Of a stretch of 16,137 bases of DNA, positions 1 through 6,536 are shown piece after piece. A program made the position numbers and the translations under genes. The stretch covers positions 1 through 16,137 of the forward strand of contig CAZYOQ010000030.1 of NCBI GenBank assembly GCA_964649145.1, written 5' to 3'. Position 1 is the stretch's first letter. Every line of letters starts with the position of its first letter. The notes under the pieces are model-generated. The model saw only the letters and a program-made list of their open reading frames with translations, had not been told where the DNA came from and searched no databases. This DNA is from MGBC163016 sp964649145. GTDB taxonomy: Bacteria; Actinomycetota; Coriobacteriia; Coriobacteriales; Eggerthellaceae.

Positions 1-77
1 CCTTTGTTGGTCAGCGCCGTAAAAAGCGTAGACTTTCCAACGTTCGGCAAACCAACTATTCCGATAGATAAAGCCAT
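1..77 (-). CDS. ychF: YchF ATPase (Obg-family P-loop protein), N-terminal fragment
   Basis: The window edge cuts this leftward gene, so only the first 25 codons are present. They read MALSIGIVGLPNVGKSTLF followed by TALTNK. This is the start of the universally conserved YchF/OLA1 family, with the Walker A (G1) motif GLPNVGKST at residues 9-17. YchF is a cytosolic ATPase of the GTPase superfamily that associates with ribosomes and is linked to stress and redox responses. The ATG at 77 follows an AGGAGG ribosome binding site at 85-90, seven bases upstream. That site overlaps the stop codon of the upstream transporter (89-91), so the two genes are probably co-transcribed and translationally coupled. 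Another Obg-family GTPase is possible in principle, but the opening residues fit YchF best. Confidence 0.85.
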   Translation of the reverse strand, partial: MALSIGIVGLPNVGKSTLFTALTNK

Positions 78-84
78 TTACGAG

Positions 85-90
85 CCTCCT
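85..90 (-). promoter_or_regulatory. ychF ribosome binding site overlapping the upstream stop codon
   Basis: On the minus strand AGGAGG lies 7 nt before the ychF ATG and shares bases with the TAG stop (89-91) of the NSS transporter gene. A ribosome terminating on the transporter message would stand on the ychF initiation site, a layout typical of translational coupling. Confidence 0.7.
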
Positions 91-1498
91 ACATCGAAAA
101 CATTCCAAATTGAGCAGCCACATAGGCAATCAAGATTATCACTATAAGAACAGGAGCGATGTATTTGATCATCACAACCCAAGCCTTTTCAGCACCAAAT
201 TTGCTTGACTGCTTTACCTCAGCAACAAGGCAATTAGGCTTGATAATCCATCCAACAAAGATGCAAGTTGCAAGCGCAACAATCGGCATCATCACCGAAT
301 TCGCTATGAAGTCGAAGAGGTCTAGCAAGCTTGTTCCCTCACCCAAAGGCTCGATGAACGCCAGCCCGTTATAGCCAAGATTGATTACAGTTCCCATAAC
401 CAACAAGAAGGCGTATACGATAATAATCGCGCGCTTTCTGGAGCAATGCAGACCATCGACAACAATCGAGACCATGGTTTCTGTAAGCGATATGGCGCTA
501 GTTAAAGCAGCAAAGAAAACCAGCGCGAAGAAAAGCAACCCAACTATCGCGCCTGCGCCTCCCATGTGGTCAAACACCTCTGGCAAGATGACAAACATTA
601 AGGAAGGACCTGAGTTTTCTGCCACGGCTGTGCCAGAACCAAGTGCCACAAATGCGGCTGGCACAATGGTAAGCCCAGCAAGAAGACTCACTCCCACATC
701 GAATCCGCCTATCTGTGCAACCGATTTTGTAAGCGTGGTTCTCTTATCAAGATAACTTCCATAAGTAATCATGATGCCCATAGCCAAAGACAAGCTGAAA
801 AACATCTGACCCAATGCCGCAATAAAGGTATCAGGCCCTAAATTCGAAAAATCAGGAATCAGATAGTAAGCCGCGCCATCCAACGCACCGGGAAGCGTCA
901 AAGTAAAAATGGCAACACCGATGGCAAGAACGACCAAAAGCGGCATCATTACAAGATTCGACTTCTCAATACCGCCCTTAACGCCAAAAGAAACGACGAT
1001 AAAGATGCACACCATGAAAACGTACATCCAAACGAAGCTCTCTACAGGAGACGTGATAAAAGTACTGAAGAAATCGGCAGGAGCTTGCGCGATATCGGAA
1101 GACATTCCAGCGATGTAGCTAATGGTGTATTTGGTCACCCACCCACCAATCACGCAGTAATAGCATGTGATAATAAATGGAATGGCCGAAGCCAGAATTC
1201 CTATCGCAGCATATTTCTTTCCGAATGCCTTAAATGCCCCTATCGCAGAAAGGCCAGTGTGACGACCAAGTGAGATTTCCAAAAGCAGAAGCGACACTCC
1301 GAAGGTAAACACAAGGCATACATAGACTATAAGGAATGTGCCACCGCCGTATTTCGCAGCAAGATAAGGGAAGCGCCAAAGGTTTCCAAGCCCCACGGCG
1401 CTTGCTGCAGCAGCAAGCACGAAGGCCCATTTACCCGACCATGAAGCTCTAGCACTGTGGGCTGAAATACTCGCCTGAGTGTTTTCACTGTTAGACAA
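89..1498 (-). CDS. Sodium-dependent transporter, NSS (neurotransmitter:sodium symporter) family
   Basis: This 469-residue integral membrane protein is close to the usual length of bacterial NSS members (about 450), with some 11 to 12 hydrophobic segments. The first begins near residue 26 and carries the family signature AVGLGNLWRFPYLAAKYGGG (residues 34-53), the unwound TM1 region that binds substrate and sodium in LeuT and MhsT. A conserved bundle with SLSLAMGIMITYGSYL follows near the middle. It should take up an amino acid or related compound with sodium, but the sequence does not fix the substrate. I chose TTG at 1498 because GGAGGT at 1503-1508 lies 4 nt upstream. An in-frame TTG at 1510 would place the ribosome binding site inside the gene. 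It lies 55 nt downstream of truA and directly before ychF, probably sharing a transcript with ychF. A perfect inverted repeat precedes the ribosome binding site. Confidence 0.9.
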   Translation of the reverse strand: MSNSENTQASISAHSARASWSGKWAFVLAAAASAVGLGNLWRFPYLAAKYGGGTFLIVYVCLVFTFGVSLLLLEISLGRHTGLSAIGAFKAFGKKYAAIGILASAIPFIITCYYCVIGGWVTKYTISYIAGMSSDIAQAPADFFSTFITSPVESFVWMYVFMVCIFIVVSFGVKGGIEKSNLVMMPLLVVLAIGVAIFTLTLPGALDGAAYYLIPDFSNLGPDTFIAALGQMFFSLSLAMGIMITYGSYLDKRTTLTKSVAQIGGFDVGVSLLAGLTIVPAAFVALGSGTAVAENSGPSLMFVILPEVFDHMGGAGAIVGLLFFALVFFAALTSAISLTETMVSIVVDGLHCSRKRAIIIVYAFLLVMGTVINLGYNGLAFIEPLGEGTSLLDLFDFIANSVMMPIVALATCIFVGWIIKPNCLVAEVKQSSKFGAEKAWVVMIKYIAPVLIVIILIAYVAAQFGMFSM

Positions 1499-1507
1499 AA
1501 ATACCTC

Positions 1508-1534
1508 CAATTAAACAGACAGCGCGTTTAATTG
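1508..1534. promoter_or_regulatory. Perfect 9-bp inverted repeat before the NSS transporter gene (operator or hairpin)
   Basis: CAATTAAAC (1508-1516) and GTTTAATTG (1526-1534) are perfect inverted copies separated by 9 nt. On the minus strand the inner end of the repeat runs straight into the GGAGGT ribosome binding site (1503-1508), sharing one base. A possible -10 box TACAAT (1531-1536, minus strand) overlaps the outer arm, although no good -35 was found. Either a dimeric repressor bound here or an RNA hairpin would affect expression of the transporter. There is no T-run of the kind that would make it a clear terminator. Confidence 0.45.
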
Positions 1535-1553
1535 TAATGGCTAATCGTCAAAA

Positions 1554-2315
1554 TCAGTAGATAACATCCCAAAGCACTAGGCCTTTAGCGGGGGCATTTT
1601 CGCCCGCTGCCTTGCGATCGCAAGCATCAAGCACTTGGCTCATCCAATCGGCTGTGCGCTGCCCCTTTCCTACAGCCACAAGAGACCCCACTATGGCGCG
1701 AACCATGGAATGCAGAAAAGCGTTGCCAACGATTTTTACAACTAGCATTTGCTCGCTTAAAACGACCTCTTCAAATATTTCGATAGATTCTATATAACGA
1801 AAAGTGCGCTTACCTTCAGCTGATGCAGCCAAACAAAAACTCTTGAAGTCATGCTCGCCTACAAGATATGTGGCGGCTTTGCGCATGGCCTCCACTTCAA
1901 GAGGCTTTGAGACATGCCAAGAAAAATCGCCCATGAAAACAGAAGGCAGGCGATTTGCCCGAATGAAATACCTATATTCGCGCAGCTTCGCATCAAAGCG
2001 CGCAGAAAAACCTGGTTCGCGGCGTGACCACTGTGAGACGATGATCGCGTCATGTGTAAGTGCATTTATCGAACGTTCAAGGCAATAGGGAGTGCGTCCG
2101 CCAATCTCACTCTCATCCACATCAAAGCTTACGACTTGCCCCAGCGCATGCACACCAGAATCGGTACGACCCGCACAAGTGGTTTCGACCTCGCGCCTAA
2201 ACAAAAGCTGTAAAGCATGCTCAATCTCGCCTTGAACAGTAAGCTGGCCAGGCTGTTTCGCAAAGCCACAAAAAGGCTCACCATTATAAGCAAGTTTTAT
2301 AGAGTAGGTTTCCAT
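1554..2315 (-). CDS. truA: tRNA pseudouridine(38-40) synthase TruA
   Basis: The 253-residue product is of normal TruA length. It begins METYSIKLAYNGEPFCGFAKQ, with the family's early pattern of a beta strand followed by Y-D/N-G-x-x-F-x-G. The catalytic motif AGRTDSGVHALGQVVSF is at about residues 47-63 and contains the nucleophilic aspartate. The conserved FARFDAKLREYRYFI-like segment appears here as FSARFDAKLREYRYFI, and FLHSMVRAIVG is near the C-terminus. TruA isomerises uridines 38 to 40 in the anticodon arm of many tRNAs in the cytosol. I chose the ATG at 2315 because family proteins start next to this strand. An in-frame TTG at 2348 would add 11 unrelated residues and has no ribosome binding site. 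The ATG also lacks a Shine-Dalgarno sequence, but it sits 7 nt after a -10-like TATTAT, suggesting a leaderless mRNA. Confidence 0.93.
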   Translation of the reverse strand: METYSIKLAYNGEPFCGFAKQPGQLTVQGEIEHALQLLFRREVETTCAGRTDSGVHALGQVVSFDVDESEIGGRTPYCLERSINALTHDAIIVSQWSRREPGFSARFDAKLREYRYFIRANRLPSVFMGDFSWHVSKPLEVEAMRKAATYLVGEHDFKSFCLAASAEGKRTFRYIESIEIFEEVVLSEQMLVVKIVGNAFLHSMVRAIVGSLVAVGKGQRTADWMSQVLDACDRKAAGENAPAKGLVLWDVIY

Positions 2316-2322
2316 GAGGGCA

Positions 2323-2328
2323 ATAATA
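2323..2328 (-). promoter_or_regulatory. Candidate leaderless promoter of truA (-10 box)
   Basis: On the minus strand TATTAT ends 7 nt before the truA ATG, which would put the transcription start at or beside the A of the start codon. No Shine-Dalgarno sequence is seen upstream. The -35 region is weak (CGCTTG-like about 17 nt upstream). The nifJ terminator at 2476-2505 lies before it, so truA needs a promoter of its own in this gap. Confidence 0.4.
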
Positions 2329-2470
2329 CAATACTCAAACGCGTACAAGCGACAAAGGAACTTACAGGTGCTAAGTTCGGCTGCGGCACATAAGAAACCA
2401 AATGCTTAAGCTCGAACGCGCGGGAGCAAGGGTGCGATAACGCTGCGCAAAATCCCAAACATCTGGCTAA

Positions 2471-2505
2471 ATAAGAAACGCCCGATGCAATAGCACCGAG
2501 CGTTT
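2471..2505 (-). terminator. Rho-independent terminator downstream of nifJ
   Basis: Arms at 2493-2505 and 2476-2488 form a 13-bp stem with a 4-nt loop. In minus-strand RNA the two non-Watson-Crick positions are G-U wobbles, whereas in plus-strand RNA they would be A-C mismatches, so it works best leftward. It is followed by a T-rich tract (GTTTCTTATTTA). It starts about 25 nt after the nifJ stop codon. Confidence 0.8.
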
Positions 2506-2529
2506 TTGGAAATCAAGTAATCCCAAATA

Positions 2530-5500
2530 CTACTTATACAGCTCCTGAAGCTTTTGCAGGTGCTCGTAGTGCGCAATGGCCTCGGCCTGGTTTTTCGCGA
2601 ACAGATCCTTGGCGCGATCTGGGAACTCGCGAGTAAGCCTCGAATAGCGAGCCTCGTTCATCAGGAAGGCCTCGACCTCACCTGTCGGTTCCTTGGAATC
2701 TAGTGTGAAACGCTTGCCCTCAGGTGCATCCGGATTAAAGCGCCAAAGATCCCAATATCCGCATTCAACAGCTTTCTTCATCTCTTCCTGGCAATTCTTC
2801 ATGCCACCCTTAATCGAGTGCATCTCACATGGGCTATACCCAATGATCAGCGAAGGTCCAGGATAAGCCTCGGCCTCTTTGATGGCCTTGATCGTCTGAG
2901 GCATCTTGGCTCCCATAGCAACTTGGGCAACATATACATAGCCATAACTTAGTGCTATCTCGGAGAGTGACTTTTTCTTGATGTCCTTGCCGGCAGCTGC
3001 GAACTGGGCGACCTGGCCGATATTTGAAGCCTTGGAAGCTTGGCCACCAGTGTTGGAATAGACCTCTGTGTCGAAGACGAAGATGTTTACGTCCTTACCG
3101 GATGCGATGACATGGTCAAGTCCGCCATAGCCGATATCATATGCCCAGCCATCTCCGCCGAAGATCCAGATGGATTTCTTAGTCAGGAATTCCTTATTCT
3201 CAAGAATAGCTGAAGCGATTTGACCTATAGGCGACTTATCACTTGCAACTGCCTTAAGTTCTGCAATGTAGGCCGCGGCGGCATCTTTACTGGCGTCGGA
3301 ATCGTCTTTGGCCTCAAGCCACGCCTTCGCACTTGCCACAAGCCCTGAAGGCGCATCGGCGCCAAGAAGTTCTTCGGTCTTAGAGATAAGCATGCCACGT
3401 ACTGCATCGTGGCCAAGAAGCATGCCAAGCCCGTGTTCGGCGTTATCCTCGAAAAGCGAGTTTGACCATGCAGGACCGTGACCCTTCTTGTTAACAGTAT
3501 AAGGAGACGTTGCTGCAGGGCCGCCCCAGATGGAGGAGCACCCCGTAGCATTCGCAACAAACATACGGTCGCCGAACAGCTGGGTTACGAGGCGCGCGTA
3601 AGAGGTCTCGGCACAACCCGCGCAAGACCCAGAAAACTCAAGCAAAGGCTGGCAGAACTGCGAACCTTTGACAGTTGCATCCTGGTAATCAGGCTTATCG
3701 CTAACGTTTTCAACGCACCAGTCAAAGACAGGCTGCTTTGCAACCTCATCGTCAATAGGCACCATGGAAAGCGAGTTAGACGGGCAAACGCCTACGCAAA
3801 CGCCACAACCCATGCAGTCAAGCTGCGAGATGGCAAGCGTGTATTTCATGCCGTCCATGTTCTTGCCTTTAGCGTCAAGCAAAATAGTACCTTCAGGCGC
3901 GGAACTAGCCTCAGCCTCTGTCAGTAGATATGGGCGAATGGTTGCATGCGGACAAACAAACGAGCACTGGTTGCACTGGATGCAGGTATCGCCATTCCAG
4001 ACTGGCACATTGGCGGCCACACCGCGCTTCTCATATGCGCTAGCCCCCTGCTCGAACTGACCGTCAACATGCTTCGAGAATGCAGAAACAGGAAGCGAAT
4101 AGCCATCCATACGAGAAATGGGCTCCATAATCTCGGAAACCTGAGTAACAAGTTCGGGTCTGCCTTCTAGCGCGAGGTCCGCTTTGTCTGCACCGATGTT
4201 CACCCAATCTTGAGTTATCTCAACCTTGACTGCAGCACTTGCACCAGCCTCTATGGCCTTATGGTTCATGTCCACAATGTCTTGGCCTTTTTTAAGGTAA
4301 GACTTCGTTGCAGCGTCCTTCATGAACTGGATGGCATCATCGATTGGCATAACCTTGGCAAGCGCAAAGAACGCCGACTGCAAGATTGTGTTGGTGCGCT
4401 TACCCATGCCAATCTCAACTGCAAGATCGATAGCGTTGATCATATAGAGGTTGATGTCGTTGTCGAGCAAATACTGCTTTGCTTTCTTTGACATGTGGTG
4501 CGCAAGCTCTTCAGGCGACCACACGCAGTTTACGAGGAAGGTTCCGCCTGGGCGAATATCGTAGACGATCGGGAAATCTTTCGTGATATATGAAGGAGTA
4601 TGACATGCAACGAAATTCGCCTTGTTCACGTAATACGGGCTGCGAATAGGGTTGTCGCCAAAGCGCAGGTGAGATACTGTCACGCCGCCTGTCTTCTTGG
4701 AATCGTACTGGAAGTATGCCTGAACGAATTTGTCGGTATGGTCGCCGATAATCTTAATGGAGTTTTTGTTAGCGCCTACCGTGCCATCACCACCAAGACC
4801 CCAGAACTTGCACTCGATAGTGCCAGGCGCAGAGGTGTTCGGGCAGTTGCGATCTTCGGGAAGCGAAAGGTTCGTTACATCGTCGACGATACCAATCGTA
4901 AACTCACGCCTTGGAGTATCTTTCGAAAGTTCTTCATAAATCGCAAAGGCTGAAGCTGGCGGGGTGTCCTTCGAACCCAAGCCATAGCGACCACCAATAA
5001 CCGTGATGTCATGCTTGCCATGTTCTGCAAGAGCACTAACAACATCCATGTATAGAGGCTCGCCAATAGAGCCCGGCTCTTTGGTGCGGTCGACAACAGC
5101 AAGCTTCTTAACAGTGCTTGGAAGTGCCGCGACGAATTTTTCGGTAACAAACGGCCTGTATAGGCGAACCTTCACAAGGCCAACTTTTTCGCCATTGGCA
5201 TTCAGGTAATCGACGACCTCTTCTAGCACATCGCAGAAAGAGCCCATTGCCACAACAACACGGTCGGCGTCAGGCGCCCCATAGTAGTTGAACAGCTCGT
5301 AGTTTGTACCGAGCTTGGCATTTACTTGGTGCATGTAATCCTCAACAACGGCCGGAAGTGCGTCGTAGTGAGCATTGCAAGATTCACGATGCTGGAAGAA
5401 GACATCGTCGTTTTCGTGGCTGCCGCGCATATGCGGGTGCTCGGGGTTTAGGGCATGAGCGCGGAAATCGCGAACAGCATCCATGTCGCACATATCCGCC

Positions 5501-6072
5501 AAGTCTTTATAGTCCCAAACCGCGATTTTCTGGATCTCATGAGAAGTGCGGAACCCGTCAAAGAAGTTTATGAAAGGCATCTTGCCCTTGATTGCAGAAA
5601 GGTGAGCTACTGCAGAAAGATCCATGACCTCTTGAACGTTGCCTTCAGCAAGCATTGCAAAACCTGTCTGGCGGCATGCCATAACATCTGAATGGTCACC
5701 GAAGATGTTTAGTGCATGAGTAGAAACGCAGCGAGCGCTAACGTGGAAAACAGAAGGCAGTTGCTCAGCTGCAATCTTGTACATGTTCGGAATCATGAGA
5801 AGCAAGCCTTGCGAGGCCGTATATGTAGTAGTAAGAGCGCCTGCATCAAGCGAGCCATGAACCGCACCTGCAGCTCCTGCCTCTGACTGCATCTCGCAAA
5901 CCTTTACAGTGGTTCCGAAAATATTCTTCTTTCCTTGCGCAGACCATTGATCCACGTAATCAGCCATAGGGCTTGATGGCGTGATCGGGTATATGCCGGC
6001 AACTTCGGTGAATGCATAGCTCACATAGGCTGCTGCATTATTGCCGTCCATGGATTTGAGTTCTCTGCTCAT
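2530..6072 (-). CDS. nifJ: Pyruvate:ferredoxin (flavodoxin) oxidoreductase, single-chain
   Basis: This 1180-residue protein has the full length and domain order of homodimeric PFOR. It oxidatively decarboxylates pyruvate to acetyl-CoA and CO2, passing electrons to ferredoxin or flavodoxin in the cytosol of anaerobes. Visible signatures are YPITPSSPMAD (28-38) of the pyruvate/TPP-binding domain I and YEKRGVA (680-686) of the EKR domain. Two 4Fe-4S clusters are marked by C697, C700, C703, C707 and C753, C756, C759, C763. The proximal-cluster cysteines are C817, C820, C845 and C1082, matching the spacing of the Desulfovibrio africanus enzyme. The TPP motif GDGWAYDIGYGGLDHV is at 973-988. I chose ATG 6072 (MSRELKSMDG) because GGGAGAGG lies just upstream. 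The in-frame extension to 6162 adds 30 residues that do not resemble the family. The gene is monocistronic, with its own terminator. Confidence 0.97.
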   Translation of the reverse strand: MSRELKSMDGNNAAAYVSYAFTEVAGIYPITPSSPMADYVDQWSAQGKKNIFGTTVKVCEMQSEAGAAGAVHGSLDAGALTTTYTASQGLLLMIPNMYKIAAEQLPSVFHVSARCVSTHALNIFGDHSDVMACRQTGFAMLAEGNVQEVMDLSAVAHLSAIKGKMPFINFFDGFRTSHEIQKIAVWDYKDLADMCDMDAVRDFRAHALNPEHPHMRGSHENDDVFFQHRESCNAHYDALPAVVEDYMHQVNAKLGTNYELFNYYGAPDADRVVVAMGSFCDVLEEVVDYLNANGEKVGLVKVRLYRPFVTEKFVAALPSTVKKLAVVDRTKEPGSIGEPLYMDVVSALAEHGKHDITVIGGRYGLGSKDTPPASAFAIYEELSKDTPRREFTIGIVDDVTNLSLPEDRNCPNTSAPGTIECKFWGLGGDGTVGANKNSIKIIGDHTDKFVQAYFQYDSKKTGGVTVSHLRFGDNPIRSPYYVNKANFVACHTPSYITKDFPIVYDIRPGGTFLVNCVWSPEELAHHMSKKAKQYLLDNDINLYMINAIDLAVEIGMGKRTNTILQSAFFALAKVMPIDDAIQFMKDAATKSYLKKGQDIVDMNHKAIEAGASAAVKVEITQDWVNIGADKADLALEGRPELVTQVSEIMEPISRMDGYSLPVSAFSKHVDGQFEQGASAYEKRGVAANVPVWNGDTCIQCNQCSFVCPHATIRPYLLTEAEASSAPEGTILLDAKGKNMDGMKYTLAISQLDCMGCGVCVGVCPSNSLSMVPIDDEVAKQPVFDWCVENVSDKPDYQDATVKGSQFCQPLLEFSGSCAGCAETSYARLVTQLFGDRMFVANATGCSSIWGGPAATSPYTVNKKGHGPAWSNSLFEDNAEHGLGMLLGHDAVRGMLISKTEELLGADAPSGLVASAKAWLEAKDDSDASKDAAAAYIAELKAVASDKSPIGQIASAILENKEFLTKKSIWIFGGDGWAYDIGYGGLDHVIASGKDVNIFVFDTEVYSNTGGQASKASNIGQVAQFAAAGKDIKKKSLSEIALSYGYVYVAQVAMGAKMPQTIKAIKEAEAYPGPSLIIGYSPCEMHSIKGGMKNCQEEMKKAVECGYWDLWRFNPDAPEGKRFTLDSKEPTGEVEAFLMNEARYSRLTREFPDRAKDLFAKNQAEAIAHYEHLQKLQELYK

Positions 6073-6086
6073 AGACCTCTCCCTCT

Positions 6087-6099
6087 TCGATTTAATCGA
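6087..6099. promoter_or_regulatory. Short palindrome just upstream of the nifJ ribosome binding site
   Basis: TCGATT and AATCGA are perfect inverted copies around a single central T, ending about 15 nt from the nifJ start codon. It could be a protein-binding half-site pair in the nifJ leader. It is short, so chance is possible. Confidence 0.25.
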
Positions 6100-6213
6100 T
6101 TTGCGCAATTGAGTTGCTTGCAAATTGCTTGTGAACCGCTTCACGCAAATGCATGATATCAACTACGATACGACCTATTCAGCGGTCTTTGCATGATAAG
6201 AAGATAGAGGGCA

Positions 6214-6244
6214 TTTATAAATCGCTAAATGGGTTAAGCGCCAA
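6214..6244 (-). promoter_or_regulatory. Candidate nifJ promoter
   Basis: Minus strand: a TTGGCG -35-like box (6239-6244) and a TATAAA -10-like box (6214-6219) with a 19-nt spacer, which is longer than ideal. An A/T-tract (nine A at 6268-6276 on the plus strand) lies upstream of the -35 and could act as an UP element. An inverted repeat AAGCGC (6236-6241) / GCGCTT (6252-6257) overlaps the -35 and could be an operator. This would give a nifJ leader of roughly 130-140 nt. The assignment rests on weak consensus matches. Confidence 0.25.
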
Positions 6245-6424
6245 TGAGTTTGCGCTTTCGCTAATGCAAAAAAAAACAAAAATAATGCCCACCAAAAAAC
6301 ACAAGGGGCAGGAAACGGAAAGCATGAAGACCGCCACACGCACCTCCAATTCTATTTCACCTAAACCCCACAGGAAACTGATACTGGTTTGTAAACTTTC
6401 GGGTATACGACTTGTCCCATAATT

Positions 6425-6514
6425 GGAAAGATAGGAACGGAAAGGGGCACAAATCTTTCCTTGCATCTGTCCCCAGAGCGGGTTTCCGTTAAAACAAAAC
6501 GGGGCTGGCGCCCC
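6425..6514 (+). promoter_or_regulatory. Structured 5' leader of the importer cluster, with competing inverted repeats
   Basis: Several perfect complementary segments lie before the lipoprotein gene. GGAAAGAT (6425-6432) pairs with ATCTTTCC (6453-6460). GGAAAG (6439-6444) can pair with part of the same right arm (6455-6460). AACGGAAA (6436-6443) pairs with TTTCCGTT (6483-6490). GGGG (6444-6447) plus ACA can pair with TGT plus CCCC (6468-6474). A compact hairpin GGGGC-TGGC-GCCCC (6501-6514) ends 11 nt before the GGAGG. Several of these pairings exclude one another. There is no T-run, so this is not a simple terminator. It matches no riboswitch class I recognise. Confidence 0.4.
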
Positions 6515-6536
6515 AACGATTACAGTGGAGGACAAA

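Larger units (their letters stand above)
6073..6536. other. Divergent intergenic region between nifJ and the importer cluster
   Basis: These 464 bases hold no credible gene. Short open frames in either strand lack ribosome binding sites and resemble no known protein. The left half carries nifJ signals: a palindrome at 6087-6099, a 9-bp direct repeat TGCATGATA at 6150-6158 and 6190-6198 (40-bp period), and a candidate promoter at 6214-6244. The middle (6260-6310) is an A-rich, low-complexity stretch. The right half should contain the promoter of the lipoprotein gene. The best -10 I can offer is CATAAT at 6418-6423, without a convincing -35. It is followed by the structured leader described separately. 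Confidence 0.6.

Noticed and set aside
3225..3560. Open frames within nifJ in other frames, and similar ones inside the ABC transporter genes
   Set aside because: They lie wholly inside strongly supported genes and show no recognisable motifs. They are by-products of codon bias.
6260..6310. A-rich stretch as a repeat element or attachment site
   Set aside because: It is simple low-complexity sequence without flanking repeats or mobile genes.
6501..6514. GGGGC/GCCCC hairpin as a transcription terminator before the lipoprotein gene
   Set aside because: The stem is short and no T-run follows, so it is better seen as part of the leader structure.
6153..6535. Short open frames on both strands in the divergent intergenic region
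   Set aside because: They lack ribosome binding sites, have low-complexity or shadow-like composition, and overlap likely promoter and leader signals.
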